Below are positions 42,838 through 51,141 of a DNA stretch of 64,000 nucleotides, piece after piece. A program made the position numbers and the translations under genes. Source of the DNA: Mycobacterium sp. 1465703.0. GTDB taxonomy: Bacteria > Actinomycetota > Actinomycetes > Mycobacteriales > Mycobacteriaceae. The notes beneath the pieces were generated by a model. It was given only the letters and a program-made list of their open reading frames with translations. It was not told the origin of the DNA and searched no databases. The stretch spans positions 1 through 64,000 of the forward strand of contig NZ_LZKU01000203.1 of NCBI RefSeq assembly GCF_001672975.1, in the 5' to 3' direction. Numbering within the stretch: the stretch's first letter is position 1; the number at the start of each line of letters is the position of its first letter.

Positions 42838-43099
42838 TCGAATGCGCGACCACGGTGGCCACCAGGAAGTCGCCGTCGCGGTGCAGCTCGACGCGCGCAC
42901 CGGCGGGCGCGAGCCGGCGAGCGGTGGCCACGGCGGATCCTTCGTCGCCCCGGGCCGCCAGTAGAGCGGCCTCGCGGGCGGCGTCGACACAGCGCACCTG
43001 CATCGATACCGCGGTGATACCGGCCAGGCACAGCACCAGCACCACAACGAGCGCCGCGATGCCCAGGGCCGCCTCAACGGTGCTGGCACCTGCTACACC
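42776..43099 (-). CDS. TadE-family pseudopilin (Rv3655c-like), start not resolved
   Basis: A 107-residue protein with the TadE signature: STVEAALGIAALVVVLVLCLAG (prepilin-like Ser-Thr-Val-Glu followed by the membrane helix), then CVDAAREAALLAARGD. The frame enters from the pilin gene; no ATG, GTG or TTG is found in frame near the natural start, so the coordinate 43099 marks the earliest codon after the pilin stop and overlaps it. Either a rare start codon is used or a frameshift lies nearby. The stop overlaps the next gene. Confidence 0.65.
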   Translation of the reverse strand, partial: GVAGASTVEAALGIAALVVVLVLCLAGITAVSMQVRCVDAAREAALLAARGDEGSAVATARRLAPAGARVELHRDGDFLVATVVAHSNVLPTIDIAAKAVSAAEPSR

Positions 43100-43296
43100 T
43101 TGGTGTTGAGCGCACGACCGATGATGTTGGTCAGCGCCGAGACGATGGAATCGCCGGTGACAACGGTGTACAGCACCGCGCCGAAGGCGGCCGCCGCGAT
43201 GGTGCCGATGGCATACTCGACCGTCGACATGCCCGAATCGTCGGCCACCAGCAGGGCCAGGCGCGCGGAGAATCGGCGAAACATGTTGATTATCAT
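43093..43296 (-). CDS. Flp-type pilin, DUF4244 family (Rv3656c-like)
   Basis: A 67-residue pilin. Residues 1-22 form a basic leader (MIINMFRRFSARLALL), followed by the prepilin-peptidase site GMSTVEYAIG with Glu at +5, then a hydrophobic helix to about residue 48. Mature length would be about 45 residues, typical of Flp pilins. No prepilin peptidase gene is in the window, so processing must come from elsewhere. Confidence 0.88.
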   Translation of the reverse strand: MIINMFRRFSARLALLVADDSGMSTVEYAIGTIAAAAFGAVLYTVVTGDSIVSALTNIIGRALNTKV

Positions 43297-43311
43297 GGGC
43301 TTCCTTTCGTT

Positions 43312-43905
43312 TCACAGCACACCCGACTGCAGGACATCACCGGCCAAACCGGCCACCACCGGGACGATGCCCAGACAGACGAACGCCGGCAGAAAGCACA
43401 GCCCCAGTGGGCCGGCGATCAGCACGCCGGCCCGTTCGGCGGCGGCGGTGGCCGCATGCGCGGCGTCGTGGCGAGACTCGTCCGCCAACTGAGCGACGCC
43501 ATCGGCCAGCGCCGCACCCGACGACGCCGAACGCCGGGCCAGCCGGAGCAACGCCTCGATCTGCGGGTCGACAGAGCTCTTCAGATCCGGCGGAACCGAC
43601 CATGCGACAGCGGGATCGGCGCCAAGTGCGAGCATGTCGGCGGCGCGGCGCAACACCCTCGCCAGGTGCGGTGGTGCCGACGGGGCGGCCGCCCCCGCCG
43701 CGGTCGACACGGCCATGCCCGCCGCCAGGCACACGGCCAACACGTCCAGACAGGAGGCGACAGCCAGGGGATCCGGGCCATCAGCCGACGCCGGGGCCCG
43801 CCGCAGCGGACCGCCGCGCACCGGCATCCCGGCACGACTGCGCACCAGTAAGGGACCGGGACCGATCAACACCGCGCCGGCCAGCAGCACCGCCGCCAGG
43901 TTCAC
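43312..43905 (-). CDS. Type II/IV secretion F-family membrane protein, TadC-like (Rv3657c-like)
   Basis: A 197-residue inner-membrane platform protein. It has an N-terminal membrane helix, a cytoplasmic T2SSF helical region (DPLAVASCLDVLAVCLAAG onward) and C-terminal helices (PLGLCFLPAFVCLGIVPVV). GTG 43905 overlaps the tadB stop by 4 bases. With TadB and TadA it forms the assembly motor of the Tad pilus. Shorter than TadC of Gram-negatives, as in other actinobacteria. Confidence 0.85.
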   Translation of the reverse strand: MNLAAVLLAGAVLIGPGPLLVRSRAGMPVRGGPLRRAPASADGPDPLAVASCLDVLAVCLAAGMAVSTAAGAAAPSAPPHLARVLRRAADMLALGADPAVAWSVPPDLKSSVDPQIEALLRLARRSASSGAALADGVAQLADESRHDAAHAATAAAERAGVLIAGPLGLCFLPAFVCLGIVPVVAGLAGDVLQSGVL

Positions 43906-44699
43906 GACGTCACCCGATCGGCGATGCGATCGGACCACAGCAGACCGACGCAGGCCAGCGCCGACCCGATAAGCAGCAGCCACCCGCCGGCGTGCCCGCT
44001 CAGCAAAAAGCGGAGTGGCCGGGCCCCGATCAGTTGCCCCAGCAGCACGCCGAGCACCGGCAGGGCGGCAAGTATCGCGGCGGTGGCACGGGCGCCGGCC
44101 ATGCTCGAGGACACCCGGGCCGAGAACCGTTGCCGCTCAGCGAGATCGCGTTGGGCTGCGCGCATCAGGGTGGCGATTCCCAGCCCGTTGTCGGTGGCCA
44201 GTCGCCAGCACAACGCGAGCCGCTCCCACTGCCCGGGTAGTGCGGACGAGCGAGCGGCGGCGGCCAGGCCCGCCGCGACGTCGGCACCGAGTCGGGCCCG
44301 CGCCGCCACCGAACGCAACGACACCGCTACCGCGCCGCCGGTGTCGTCGGCGGCGACGCGGAACGCGCGCACCGGATGCGAGCCGGCTCTCAGTTCACCG
44401 ACAAGTACCTCGAGCGCGGTTTGCAGCGCATGTCCCTCAACCGCGGCGCGCCGGACACGCCTGTGGCGCCGATGACGCAGCCCCGCGGTCGTCGCGACGA
44501 CCGCGATGGACAGGACAGTCGTCACCGGCAGCACCAGAGCGGCGGCGCATCCGACGCCCGCGGCCATGCAACCCAGTCCACGTACTCCGAGGGCAGGGAG
44601 TCGCAGGTGTCGTGACCCGGACAAACGGCTTTTCGGCGAGGGCCGATGGATGACGAGTGCGAGCGCCAACGGCAGCGCGCCGAGCAGTGGACCGTTCAC
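43902..44699 (-). CDS. Type II/IV secretion F-family membrane protein, TadB-like (Rv3658c-like)
   Basis: A 265-residue platform protein. It has two membrane helices near residues 40-75, a T2SSF region (LVGELRAGSHPVRAFRVAAD), and a pair of C-terminal helices (ARATAAILAALPVLGVLLGQ and GGWLLLIGSALACVGLLW). GTG 44699 overlaps the TadA stop by 4 bases. Partner of TadC and TadA. Confidence 0.85.
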   Translation of the reverse strand: MNGPLLGALPLALALVIHRPSPKSRLSGSRHLRLPALGVRGLGCMAAGVGCAAALVLPVTTVLSIAVVATTAGLRHRRHRRVRRAAVEGHALQTALEVLVGELRAGSHPVRAFRVAADDTGGAVAVSLRSVAARARLGADVAAGLAAAARSSALPGQWERLALCWRLATDNGLGIATLMRAAQRDLAERQRFSARVSSSMAGARATAAILAALPVLGVLLGQLIGARPLRFLLSGHAGGWLLLIGSALACVGLLWSDRIADRVTS

Positions 44700-45871
44700 G
44701 TCGGCATCCGGCCGTCCATTACCCGGTGCAGCTGCGCGGCGGCGTCCGTCATCCCCCGATCCGCATGCCACACGGTGACTGACCGCACCTGGCCTTGAAT
44801 GGGTTGCAGCGCAGCGATTTCACTGAGCCGCCGCCGGCCGGTGCGGTCGCGCTCCACGTGCAGCAGCACCTGCACGGCGGCGGCAAGTTGGCTGTGCAGT
44901 GCGGCCCGGCCCAGTCCGCCGAGCGCGCCCAATGCCTCTAGGCGCGCGGGAACCTCTCCCGGACTGTTGGCGTGCACGGTGCCCGCGCCGCCATCGTGGC
45001 CGGTGTTCAATGCAGCCAGCAGATCCACCACTTCGGCACCGCGAACCTCGCGCACCACGATGCGGTCGGGTCGCATCCGCAACGCTTGCCGAACCAGTTC
45101 GCGGACTCCAACTTCGCCCACACCTTCGACATTGGCGCACCGCGCGACCAGCTTCACCAGATGCGGGTGCCGCGGTGCCAACTCCGCGGCATCCTCGACG
45201 CAGACGATGCGTTCGGCCGGCGGTATGGCGCCCAGCATCGCGGCAAGCAGTGTTGTTTTGCCGGCGCCGGTGCCACCACTGACCAGGAAGGCCAACCGGG
45301 CGTCGATGATGTCGGTGACCAATGCGGCGGCCGCCGGCTCGATCGCACCGGCGGCGGTCAGGGCCGCCAGATCCTGGCTGGCGGGCCGCAGTACACGCAG
45401 CGACAAGCAGGTGCCTGCGGCGGCCACCGGCGGCAACACCGCGTGCAGCCGCACCGCGAATCCGCCGGCACCGATGCCGGTCAGCTCGCCGTCCACCCAG
45501 GGCTGCGCATCGTCCAGACGCCGCCCGGCGGCCAGCGCCAACCGCTGCGCTAACCGCCGCACCGCCGTCTCGTCCGGAAAACGAATTCCGGTGCGCCGCA
45601 GACCGGTGCCGTCGTCGACCCAGACCGCATCCGGTGCGGTGACCAAGACGTCGGTCGTGCCGTCCGCGCACAGCAGCGGATCGAGAATGCCGGCGCCGGT
45701 GAGCTCGGTTTGCAGTACTCGCAGATTCGCCAGCACCTCGGTGTCACCGAGCATCCCGCCGGACTCGGCTCGAATCGCGGCGGCCACCACCGAAGCTTCC
45801 AGCGGGACCCCCAGTGGGCCGGCTTCGACGGCCAGCCGCTCGCGGACACGCTCGATCAACGAACCGCTCAC
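44696..45871 (-). CDS. Type II/IV secretion ATPase, TadA/CpaF-like (Rv3659c-like)
   Basis: The pilus assembly motor. The 391-residue ATPase has the Walker A GGTGAGKTT, the Asp box (CVEDAAEL), the Walker B-like and His boxes (PDRIVVREVRGAE, HDGGAGTVHANSP). GTG 45871 overlaps the ssd stop by 4 bases (GTGA). The N-terminal part of about 100 residues is the usual CpaF N-domain. Its operon ends in the pilin and pseudopilin genes. Confidence 0.93.
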   Translation of the reverse strand: MSGSLIERVRERLAVEAGPLGVPLEASVVAAAIRAESGGMLGDTEVLANLRVLQTELTGAGILDPLLCADGTTDVLVTAPDAVWVDDGTGLRRTGIRFPDETAVRRLAQRLALAAGRRLDDAQPWVDGELTGIGAGGFAVRLHAVLPPVAAAGTCLSLRVLRPASQDLAALTAAGAIEPAAAALVTDIIDARLAFLVSGGTGAGKTTLLAAMLGAIPPAERIVCVEDAAELAPRHPHLVKLVARCANVEGVGEVGVRELVRQALRMRPDRIVVREVRGAEVVDLLAALNTGHDGGAGTVHANSPGEVPARLEALGALGGLGRAALHSQLAAAVQVLLHVERDRTGRRRLSEIAALQPIQGQVRSVTVWHADRGMTDAAAQLHRVMDGRMPT

Positions 45872-46983
45872 GCCGCCGCGCCGTTCTGCCCGGCCCGCCG
45901 CCGCACCCCGGTGGGCGGTAGCACGGCAAACACCTGGTGGGCAGCCACCGTGAGCGCTGAACGTCGCCCCAACCGTAGCCCGCCGCGGTCGACCTGCTCG
46001 GCGAGTTGCGGCTGCGCTTTGATTGCCGCCAACAACGGAAGACCGGTGACATCGGCGATCTCGACCGCCCGCAATCCTCCCGGCGCGGGGCCCCGCACCA
46101 CCAGGCCGACATTGGGATTGATGGACGACAGTGCCGGCGCCAATGCACCGGTCGCCGCACACGCGCGCACGTCACAGCGGCTGACGACGACGACCAGGTC
46201 GGCTGCGCTCAGCGCCGCCTGCGTCGCGTCGGTGAAACGGCGGGGAAGATCGCAGATAACGCTGACCGCGCCGCGGCGTCCGGCATCGATGACGGCGTGC
46301 ACCGGGCCGGCATCCAACTCGTAGCCGCGCCGAGTGCCGGACAGCACGCTGACTCCACGGTGCCGCGGCAGTGCGTCGCGCACCGCCGACCAATTGAGCC
46401 GGCCGCTCTGCAAGGCAAGGTCCGGCCAGCGCAGCCCGGGCGTGGTTTCGCCACCCAGCAACAGGTCCAGACCGCCACCCCATGGGTCGAGGTCCACCAA
46501 CAGCGCGTCGGTGGCGGCCTGCGCCAGGGCGACCGCGAGCAAGGAGGCGCCGGCGCCGCCGCAGCCCCCGATGACGGCAATGGCGTGGCCACGCGCCCCG
46601 TCGTCGCGGGACGATTCGGCGGCCTCGGCGAGCTCGCCGACCAACTCCGCCGCCTGTCCCGGCAGCCGCAACACCCGCCCGGCACCGACCCCGACGGCGG
46701 CCGCCCACGTCGTCGTCTCGGGTTCGGCCACCGTCAGCACCGTCACATGGTCGCGGCGGGGCAGCGCCCATCGACCGCAGCGAACCGCCGCCCCCGCATC
46801 CAGCACGACGGCCGCGGCCGCGGCCCACGTCTTGCGGCCGACCGGAGATCCGTCGCCGGCATGCACCACGCGGACGCCGGCGGCAGCCGCCACCCGATCG
46901 AGCTCGGCGCGCAACTCGGACGCCGACAAGATGGCCAACACACCCGCGGAACCCACCGCATCGGCACCGGAAGCACTAGTCAC
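45868..46983 (-). CDS. ssd: Septum site-determining/TadZ-like ATPase homologue (Ssd)
   Basis: First gene of the Tad cluster. The 371-residue protein has an N-terminal receiver-like domain and a C-terminal ParA/MinD-like fold: GGCGGAGASLLAVAL (a deviant Walker A lacking the usual Lys pattern), VDLDPWGGGLDLLLGGE, and SRCDVRACAATGALAPALSS. In M. tuberculosis Ssd affects septum formation and links to the dormancy response; its place here also fits a pilus-localising TadZ. GTG 46983 is the furthest start; homologues begin about 20 codons later. Confidence 0.85.
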   Translation of the reverse strand: MTSASGADAVGSAGVLAILSASELRAELDRVAAAAGVRVVHAGDGSPVGRKTWAAAAAVVLDAGAAVRCGRWALPRRDHVTVLTVAEPETTTWAAAVGVGAGRVLRLPGQAAELVGELAEAAESSRDDGARGHAIAVIGGCGGAGASLLAVALAQAATDALLVDLDPWGGGLDLLLGGETTPGLRWPDLALQSGRLNWSAVRDALPRHRGVSVLSGTRRGYELDAGPVHAVIDAGRRGAVSVICDLPRRFTDATQAALSAADLVVVVSRCDVRACAATGALAPALSSINPNVGLVVRGPAPGGLRAVEIADVTGLPLLAAIKAQPQLAEQVDRGGLRLGRRSALTVAAHQVFAVLPPTGVRRRAGQNGAAA

Positions 46984-46999
46984 CCGACCACTGTGGGCG

Positions 47000-47262
47000 G
47001 CCGTGACCTTGGCACAACAGTCCCAAATGCAAATTTGTGGATAGAGACGCGAGTGTGCACAAACGCTTCGTGGGACACGACGCCAGCGACGACCGACGCC
47101 CTTTCCCGCAACGCACCGAGAGCCGGCCCTGGCGCCGTCGAGCGAGAAAAACTGACCCTAGAAAAGGGACGACCCCCGCCAGGGGGGGAGGAGGCGAGGG
47201 TCGTCGTGTATCAGCCCCGGGGGGTCGGGCTGATACACCCTCGGCTAAAAGCCGAGTAATGC
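47000..47262 (+). ncRNA. Probable Ms1/MTS2823 6S-like RNA
   Basis: This intergenic region between ssd and the HAD phosphatase gene is where mycobacteria encode MTS2823/Ms1, an abundant stationary-phase RNA that binds core RNA polymerase. Structure seen here supports an RNA: stem ACGACCC/GGGTCGT (47169-47204), an 11-bp stem TGTATCAGCCC/GGGCTGATACA (47207-47237) and a terminal stem CTCGGCT-AAA-AGCCGAG (47240-47256) that could end it. The ends given are estimates; I could not align the RNA. The remaining 47263-47424 is the leader of the downstream gene. Confidence 0.5.
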
Positions 47263-47424
47263 TTACTATACACATGCCAAGCCGGATTAACGCAAGAGAT
47301 CATTTTCTGAAAAAACACGTTGAGCCGCGTAAACACCACTCCACCCAGCCACCGCACCGCCCTGAGCGGCCATTTCCGGTGCGGGATCGCGACCCCGCCG
47401 AACGCCTCGACCTATGCTGTGTCG

Positions 47425-48282
47425 GTGACCGTCTTCGACCCCCCCGCGGAGCAGTCGGCCTCGGAGCAATCAACGGCAAGCAGCGCTCCCCTCGCCCGCA
47501 CGGCGGCCTTCTTCGACCTGGACAAGACGATCATCGCCAAGTCCAGCACCCTGGCGTTCAGCAAACCGTTTTTCAACCAGGGCCTGCTCAACCGCCGCAC
47601 CGTGCTGAAATCCAGCTACGCCCAGTTCATCTATCTGCTCTCCGGTGCTGATCATGACCAGATGGATCGGATGCGGGCCCACATGACCAATATGTGCACC
47701 GGCTGGGACGTCGAACAGGTCAAGTCGATTGTCAGCGAGACGCTGCACGACATCGTGACGCCACTGGTGTTCGCCGAAGCCGCCGACCTGATCGCAGCCC
47801 ACAAACTGTGCGGCCGTGACGTCGTGGTGGTGTCGGCCTCCGGGGAGGAAATCGTCGCCCCGATCGCCCGGGCGCTGGGCGCCACCCACGCGATGGCAAC
47901 CCGCATGGTCGTCGAGGACGGCAAGTACACCGGCGAGATCGCGTTCTACTGCTACGGCGAGGGCAAGGTGCAGGCGATCCGGGAGCTGGCCGCGCGCGAG
48001 GGCTACCCGCTGGAACATTGCTACGCCTACTCCGACTCGATCACCGACCTGCCGATGCTCCAGGCTGTCGGCCATCCCAACGTCGTCAATCCAGACCGGG
48101 GGTTGCGCCGGGAAGCCGTGGAACGCGGTTGGCCGGTGATGTCGTTCTCCCGGCCGGTTTCCTTGCGCGACCGCATTCCGGCGCCGTCCGGTGCGGCGAT
48201 CGCCACCACGGCCGCGGTCGGCATCAGCGCGCTGGCCGCGGGCGCGGTGACGTACTCGTTGTTGCGTCGCTACGCGTTCTGA
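47425..48282 (+). CDS. HAD-superfamily phosphatase, SerB-like (Rv3661-like)
   Basis: A 285-residue IB-subfamily HAD hydrolase. Motif I FFDLDKTI, motif II VVVSASGEE, and motif III/IV in YSDSITDLPML are intact. A C-terminal hydrophobic helix (ATTAAVGISALAAGAVTYSLL) suggests a membrane anchor. GTG 47425 matches the N-terminus expected for the homologue; GTG 47419 is the other possibility. The substrate is not known; SerB-like family membership does not prove phosphoserine. Confidence 0.88.
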   Translation: MTVFDPPAEQSASEQSTASSAPLARTAAFFDLDKTIIAKSSTLAFSKPFFNQGLLNRRTVLKSSYAQFIYLLSGADHDQMDRMRAHMTNMCTGWDVEQVKSIVSETLHDIVTPLVFAEAADLIAAHKLCGRDVVVVSASGEEIVAPIARALGATHAMATRMVVEDGKYTGEIAFYCYGEGKVQAIRELAAREGYPLEHCYAYSDSITDLPMLQAVGHPNVVNPDRGLRREAVERGWPVMSFSRPVSLRDRIPAPSGAAIATTAAVGISALAAGAVTYSLLRRYAF

Positions 48283-48728
48283 CCCAGCGACCAGCAGCAA
48301 ACTCGTTAAACGCGCAATCCGAAACGATTTTGGTGCTATTCGCGAAATTGGGCTTGCTGTGCTAGGGGTCTAGTAGTACAAAGGAACCACGGAAGCCCGG
48401 TGAGGCCAAGGTCGATCCGGAAGAGAAGGTTCGATCTCCCGACCCGGGCCCCAGCACGGTGCTCGGCACCCACGCGGAGTCATAGCCGCGAAAATGGCAG
48501 AAGTGTTGCGGGCCTGCGAAATTGCGAAAATGCAGACGGTGTCGACGGCCCTTTGGGTGGGGTTGCAACCATAAGCGTCGTGAGATCGCCGAGGCCAACC
48601 CACGCAGCCCCGATATGCACGCTTGGTAACCGAGCCCCGTGCTAGCGGGCGGCGGACCGAACATTCGGAACGTCGCCCGCTCTTCATATTTTGTGGCCGT
48701 TTTCCGGTGACCTTTTTCCCGGCCTTGG
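48283..48728. other. Gene-free stretch with a nested hairpin and possible small RNA
   Basis: No convincing gene. At 48645-48680 a nested hairpin pairs GCGGGCG with CGCCCGC and, inside, CCGAA-CA-TTCGG; on the plus strand it is followed by TCTTCATATTTTG, a U-rich tail that looks like an intrinsic terminator. Upstream, TTGGGC (48348-48353), 17 bases and TAGTAG (48371-48376) form a weak promoter. An RNA of about 300 bases on the plus strand is possible, but unsupported by known families. Confidence 0.4.
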
Positions 48729-49487
48729 CTACCGATTCGACATCGCGTCGGCGATGGACAAAGCCTCTTGCGCACCGGCTTTCATCGCGCGGCAGCACAG
48801 CACCAGCCAGCTCCCCACCCCCTCCGGCGTTCCGCCCGCGAATCCTTGCGCCGCATCGCGATACGCCGCGGGCTGACGCATCCAGCTGACCTCGGGCACA
48901 CCTAGCCCGTGGGGGTCCAGCCCGCTGGCGATGGTCACCAGCCTGGACACCGCCCGAGCCACCACGCCATCGGAACTGCCGAACGGCTTCAGCGTCAGCA
49001 GTTCGCCGTGGGCGACCGCGGCAAGCACCGGCGCCGGCACCTGGGTGCGGCCGTTCACCAGGTCCGCCAACAACTCCAGTCGCGGCCCCACGCCGGCATC
49101 GGCACGCGGGCGACCCAACCGCTCGTCGTCGACCTGTTCAGCCGCGGCCAGCACGTGCAGACGGGCCAGCGCCTGCAGCGGTGCCCGTCGCCAGATGGCC
49201 ACAACGGGACCTTCGCCACCCTCCAGCGCCTGGGCCACCCGAAGCGCTCCGGCAAACACCGGATCACTGATCTGCCCGGCATCGGCGAGATCCTCCAGCC
49301 GAACCGGGCCCCCGTCCAGAACCGACGACGCGCGCGCGGCCCGTAGCGCCGCCTCGGCGGCGGTCACCGGCCAGCCCCGCAGGTTGGCGCGATGGCGGTG
49401 GGCACGACCCAACGCGTCGCGGGCACGGTCACTGGCCTCGGCGACACCGGGCAGCTCCATCAGGGGGGCCAGCGGATCAACCGTCAC
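48729..49487 (-). CDS. Degenerate Fic-like protein (Rv3662c-like)
   Basis: A 252-residue protein with a Fic-like layout: an N-terminal ARASSVLDGG segment resembling the inhibitory/anchor helix of Fic proteins, and LLTLKPFGSSDGVVARAVSRLV where the Fic core HPFxxGNGRxxR should be. The catalytic His is Lys, the Asn-Gly-Arg is Asp-Gly-Val. If it is a Fic fold, AMPylation activity is lost. GTG 49487 is chosen by homologue length, 4 bases from dppD on the same strand. Fold assignment is inference. Confidence 0.65.
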   Translation of the reverse strand: MTVDPLAPLMELPGVAEASDRARDALGRAHRHRANLRGWPVTAAEAALRAARASSVLDGGPVRLEDLADAGQISDPVFAGALRVAQALEGGEGPVVAIWRRAPLQALARLHVLAAAEQVDDERLGRPRADAGVGPRLELLADLVNGRTQVPAPVLAAVAHGELLTLKPFGSSDGVVARAVSRLVTIASGLDPHGLGVPEVSWMRQPAAYRDAAQGFAGGTPEGVGSWLVLCCRAMKAGAQEALSIADAMSNR

Positions 49488-49491
49488 AACC

Positions 49492-51141
49492 TCACAACCT
49501 ATCCCTGTCGGATTCACGCGCGCGGGGGATGGCATCCAGCAACTGCCGGGTGTATTCGTCTCTGGGGTCGGTGAACAGTTGCTCGGTCGGCGCCTGCTCC
49601 ACCACGCGGCCGACCCGCATCACCAATACGTCGTCGGCGATCTGCCGGATTACCGCCAAGTCGTGGCTGATGAACAGGTAGGCCAAACCCAGTTCGGCCT
49701 GCAGCTCTGCCAACAGGTCGAGAATCTGCGCCTGCACCAAGACGTCGAGCGCCGACACCGCTTCGTCGCAAACCAGCACCTCGGGCCGTAGCGCGAGCGC
49801 CCGCGCGATCGCCACCCGTTGCCGCTGCCCGCCCGACAGTTCGCGGGGCAACCGGTCCACGACCGATGACGGCAGCGCCACCCGCTCGACGAGGTCGTGC
49901 ACCGTTTGCGCCCGCTGCCGTCGACCACCGACGCGGTGGATGCGCAGCGGCTCCTCGATGGCGCGAAACACCGAGTACATGGGATCCAAACTGCTGTAAG
50001 GGTTTTGAAATACCGGCTGCACCCGTCGGCGGAAGGCCAGTTGCTTGGCCCTCGGCATTCTGTCGTCGACGCGGGTGCCGTCGAAGTCCACCGTGCCCGA
50101 CGTGGGCGCCAAGAGGCCGAGCACCATCCGCGCCAGCGTCGACTTGCCCGACCCCGACTCTCCGGCGATCGCCAGGGTGCTCGCGCGGCGCAGCCGAAAC
50201 GACACTGTATCGACCGCACGGAATTCGGCGCGCCGCCATGGCGCCCCGTGGGATTCCCGGTAGACCTTGGTCAGCGCGGAGGCGACGAGGATGTCCGGAG
50301 CATCCTCGGCTTGTTCACCGGGCGCACCGGTGCGGGCTTGGGTTTTGGTAGCGCTTCGTACTGCCAGAGCCGGCGCCGCGGCCACCAACCGCCGGGTGTA
50401 GTCGTGTTGCGGGCTGCGCAAGATCGACCGTGCCGCACCGGTTTCCACCACGACTCCGCGATGAACGACGACCACGGACTCGGCCCGTTCGGCGGCCAGC
50501 GCCAGATCGTGGGTGATCAGCAGGAGCGCGGTACCGAGTTCGGTGGTGAGCTGCTGCAGATGGTCGAGGACCTGTCGCTGCACCGTGACGTCCAGCGCGG
50601 ACGTCGGCTCGTCGGCGATCAGCAGCCGTGGCCGGCCCGCCAGCCCGATCGCGATCAGCGCACGTTGGCACATGCCACCGGACAGCTGATGCGGGTACCG
50701 GTCGGCCTGCTTCGCCGGGTCCGGCATGCCGGCCGCGGCGAGCAGTTCGACCGCACGCTGCCGCGTCCTCCGGTCGGTTGTATTGGCCCGCAGGGCTTCC
50801 CGGATCTGGAAGCCGACTTTCCACACCGGGTTTAGGTTGGTCATCGGATCCTGCGGGATATAGCCGATCTGTTGGCCCCTGATCGAGCGGAGCGCCCGGC
50901 GATCGGCTGCCGAAATGTCGACGCCGTCGAACATGATGCGCCCGGCCGTAATTCGCCCGCCTGGCGGAAGGAGACCGAGGATGGCCGCGGCGGTGGTGGA
51001 TTTACCCGATCCGGATTCGCCTACGACGGCGACGGTCTGGCCGGGCAGCACGCGCAGATCGAGGCCGCGCACCGCGCTGTGATCACCGAACGCGACCTTT
51101 AGGCCCTCGACCGCCAACAGCGGCGAAACCACGCCGCTCAT
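49492..51141 (-). CDS. dppD: Dipeptide ABC transporter ATP-binding protein (two fused domains)
   Basis: A 549-residue protein with two complete ABC modules (DppD and DppF in one chain). Each has Walker A GESGSGKST, a signature (QLSGGMCQR and ELSGGQRQR) and a Walker B (LLIADEPTSALD and VLVCDEAVSALD). ATG 51141 overlaps the dppC stop by 4 bases. In M. tuberculosis DppABCD takes up peptides and contributes to haem uptake. Cytoplasmic side of the importer. Confidence 0.94.
   Translation of the reverse strand: MSGVVSPLLAVEGLKVAFGDHSAVRGLDLRVLPGQTVAVVGESGSGKSTTAAAILGLLPPGGRITAGRIMFDGVDISAADRRALRSIRGQQIGYIPQDPMTNLNPVWKVGFQIREALRANTTDRRTRQRAVELLAAAGMPDPAKQADRYPHQLSGGMCQRALIAIGLAGRPRLLIADEPTSALDVTVQRQVLDHLQQLTTELGTALLLITHDLALAAERAESVVVVHRGVVVETGAARSILRSPQHDYTRRLVAAAPALAVRSATKTQARTGAPGEQAEDAPDILVASALTKVYRESHGAPWRRAEFRAVDTVSFRLRRASTLAIAGESGSGKSTLARMVLGLLAPTSGTVDFDGTRVDDRMPRAKQLAFRRRVQPVFQNPYSSLDPMYSVFRAIEEPLRIHRVGGRRQRAQTVHDLVERVALPSSVVDRLPRELSGGQRQRVAIARALALRPEVLVCDEAVSALDVLVQAQILDLLAELQAELGLAYLFISHDLAVIRQIADDVLVMRVGRVVEQAPTEQLFTDPRDEYTRQLLDAIPRARESDRDRL

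Noticed and set aside
46984..47424. A protein gene on the plus strand upstream of the HAD phosphatase
   Set aside because: The frame upstream of 47425 runs through the stem-loop region; the RNA structure and the known gene order favour a noncoding RNA.
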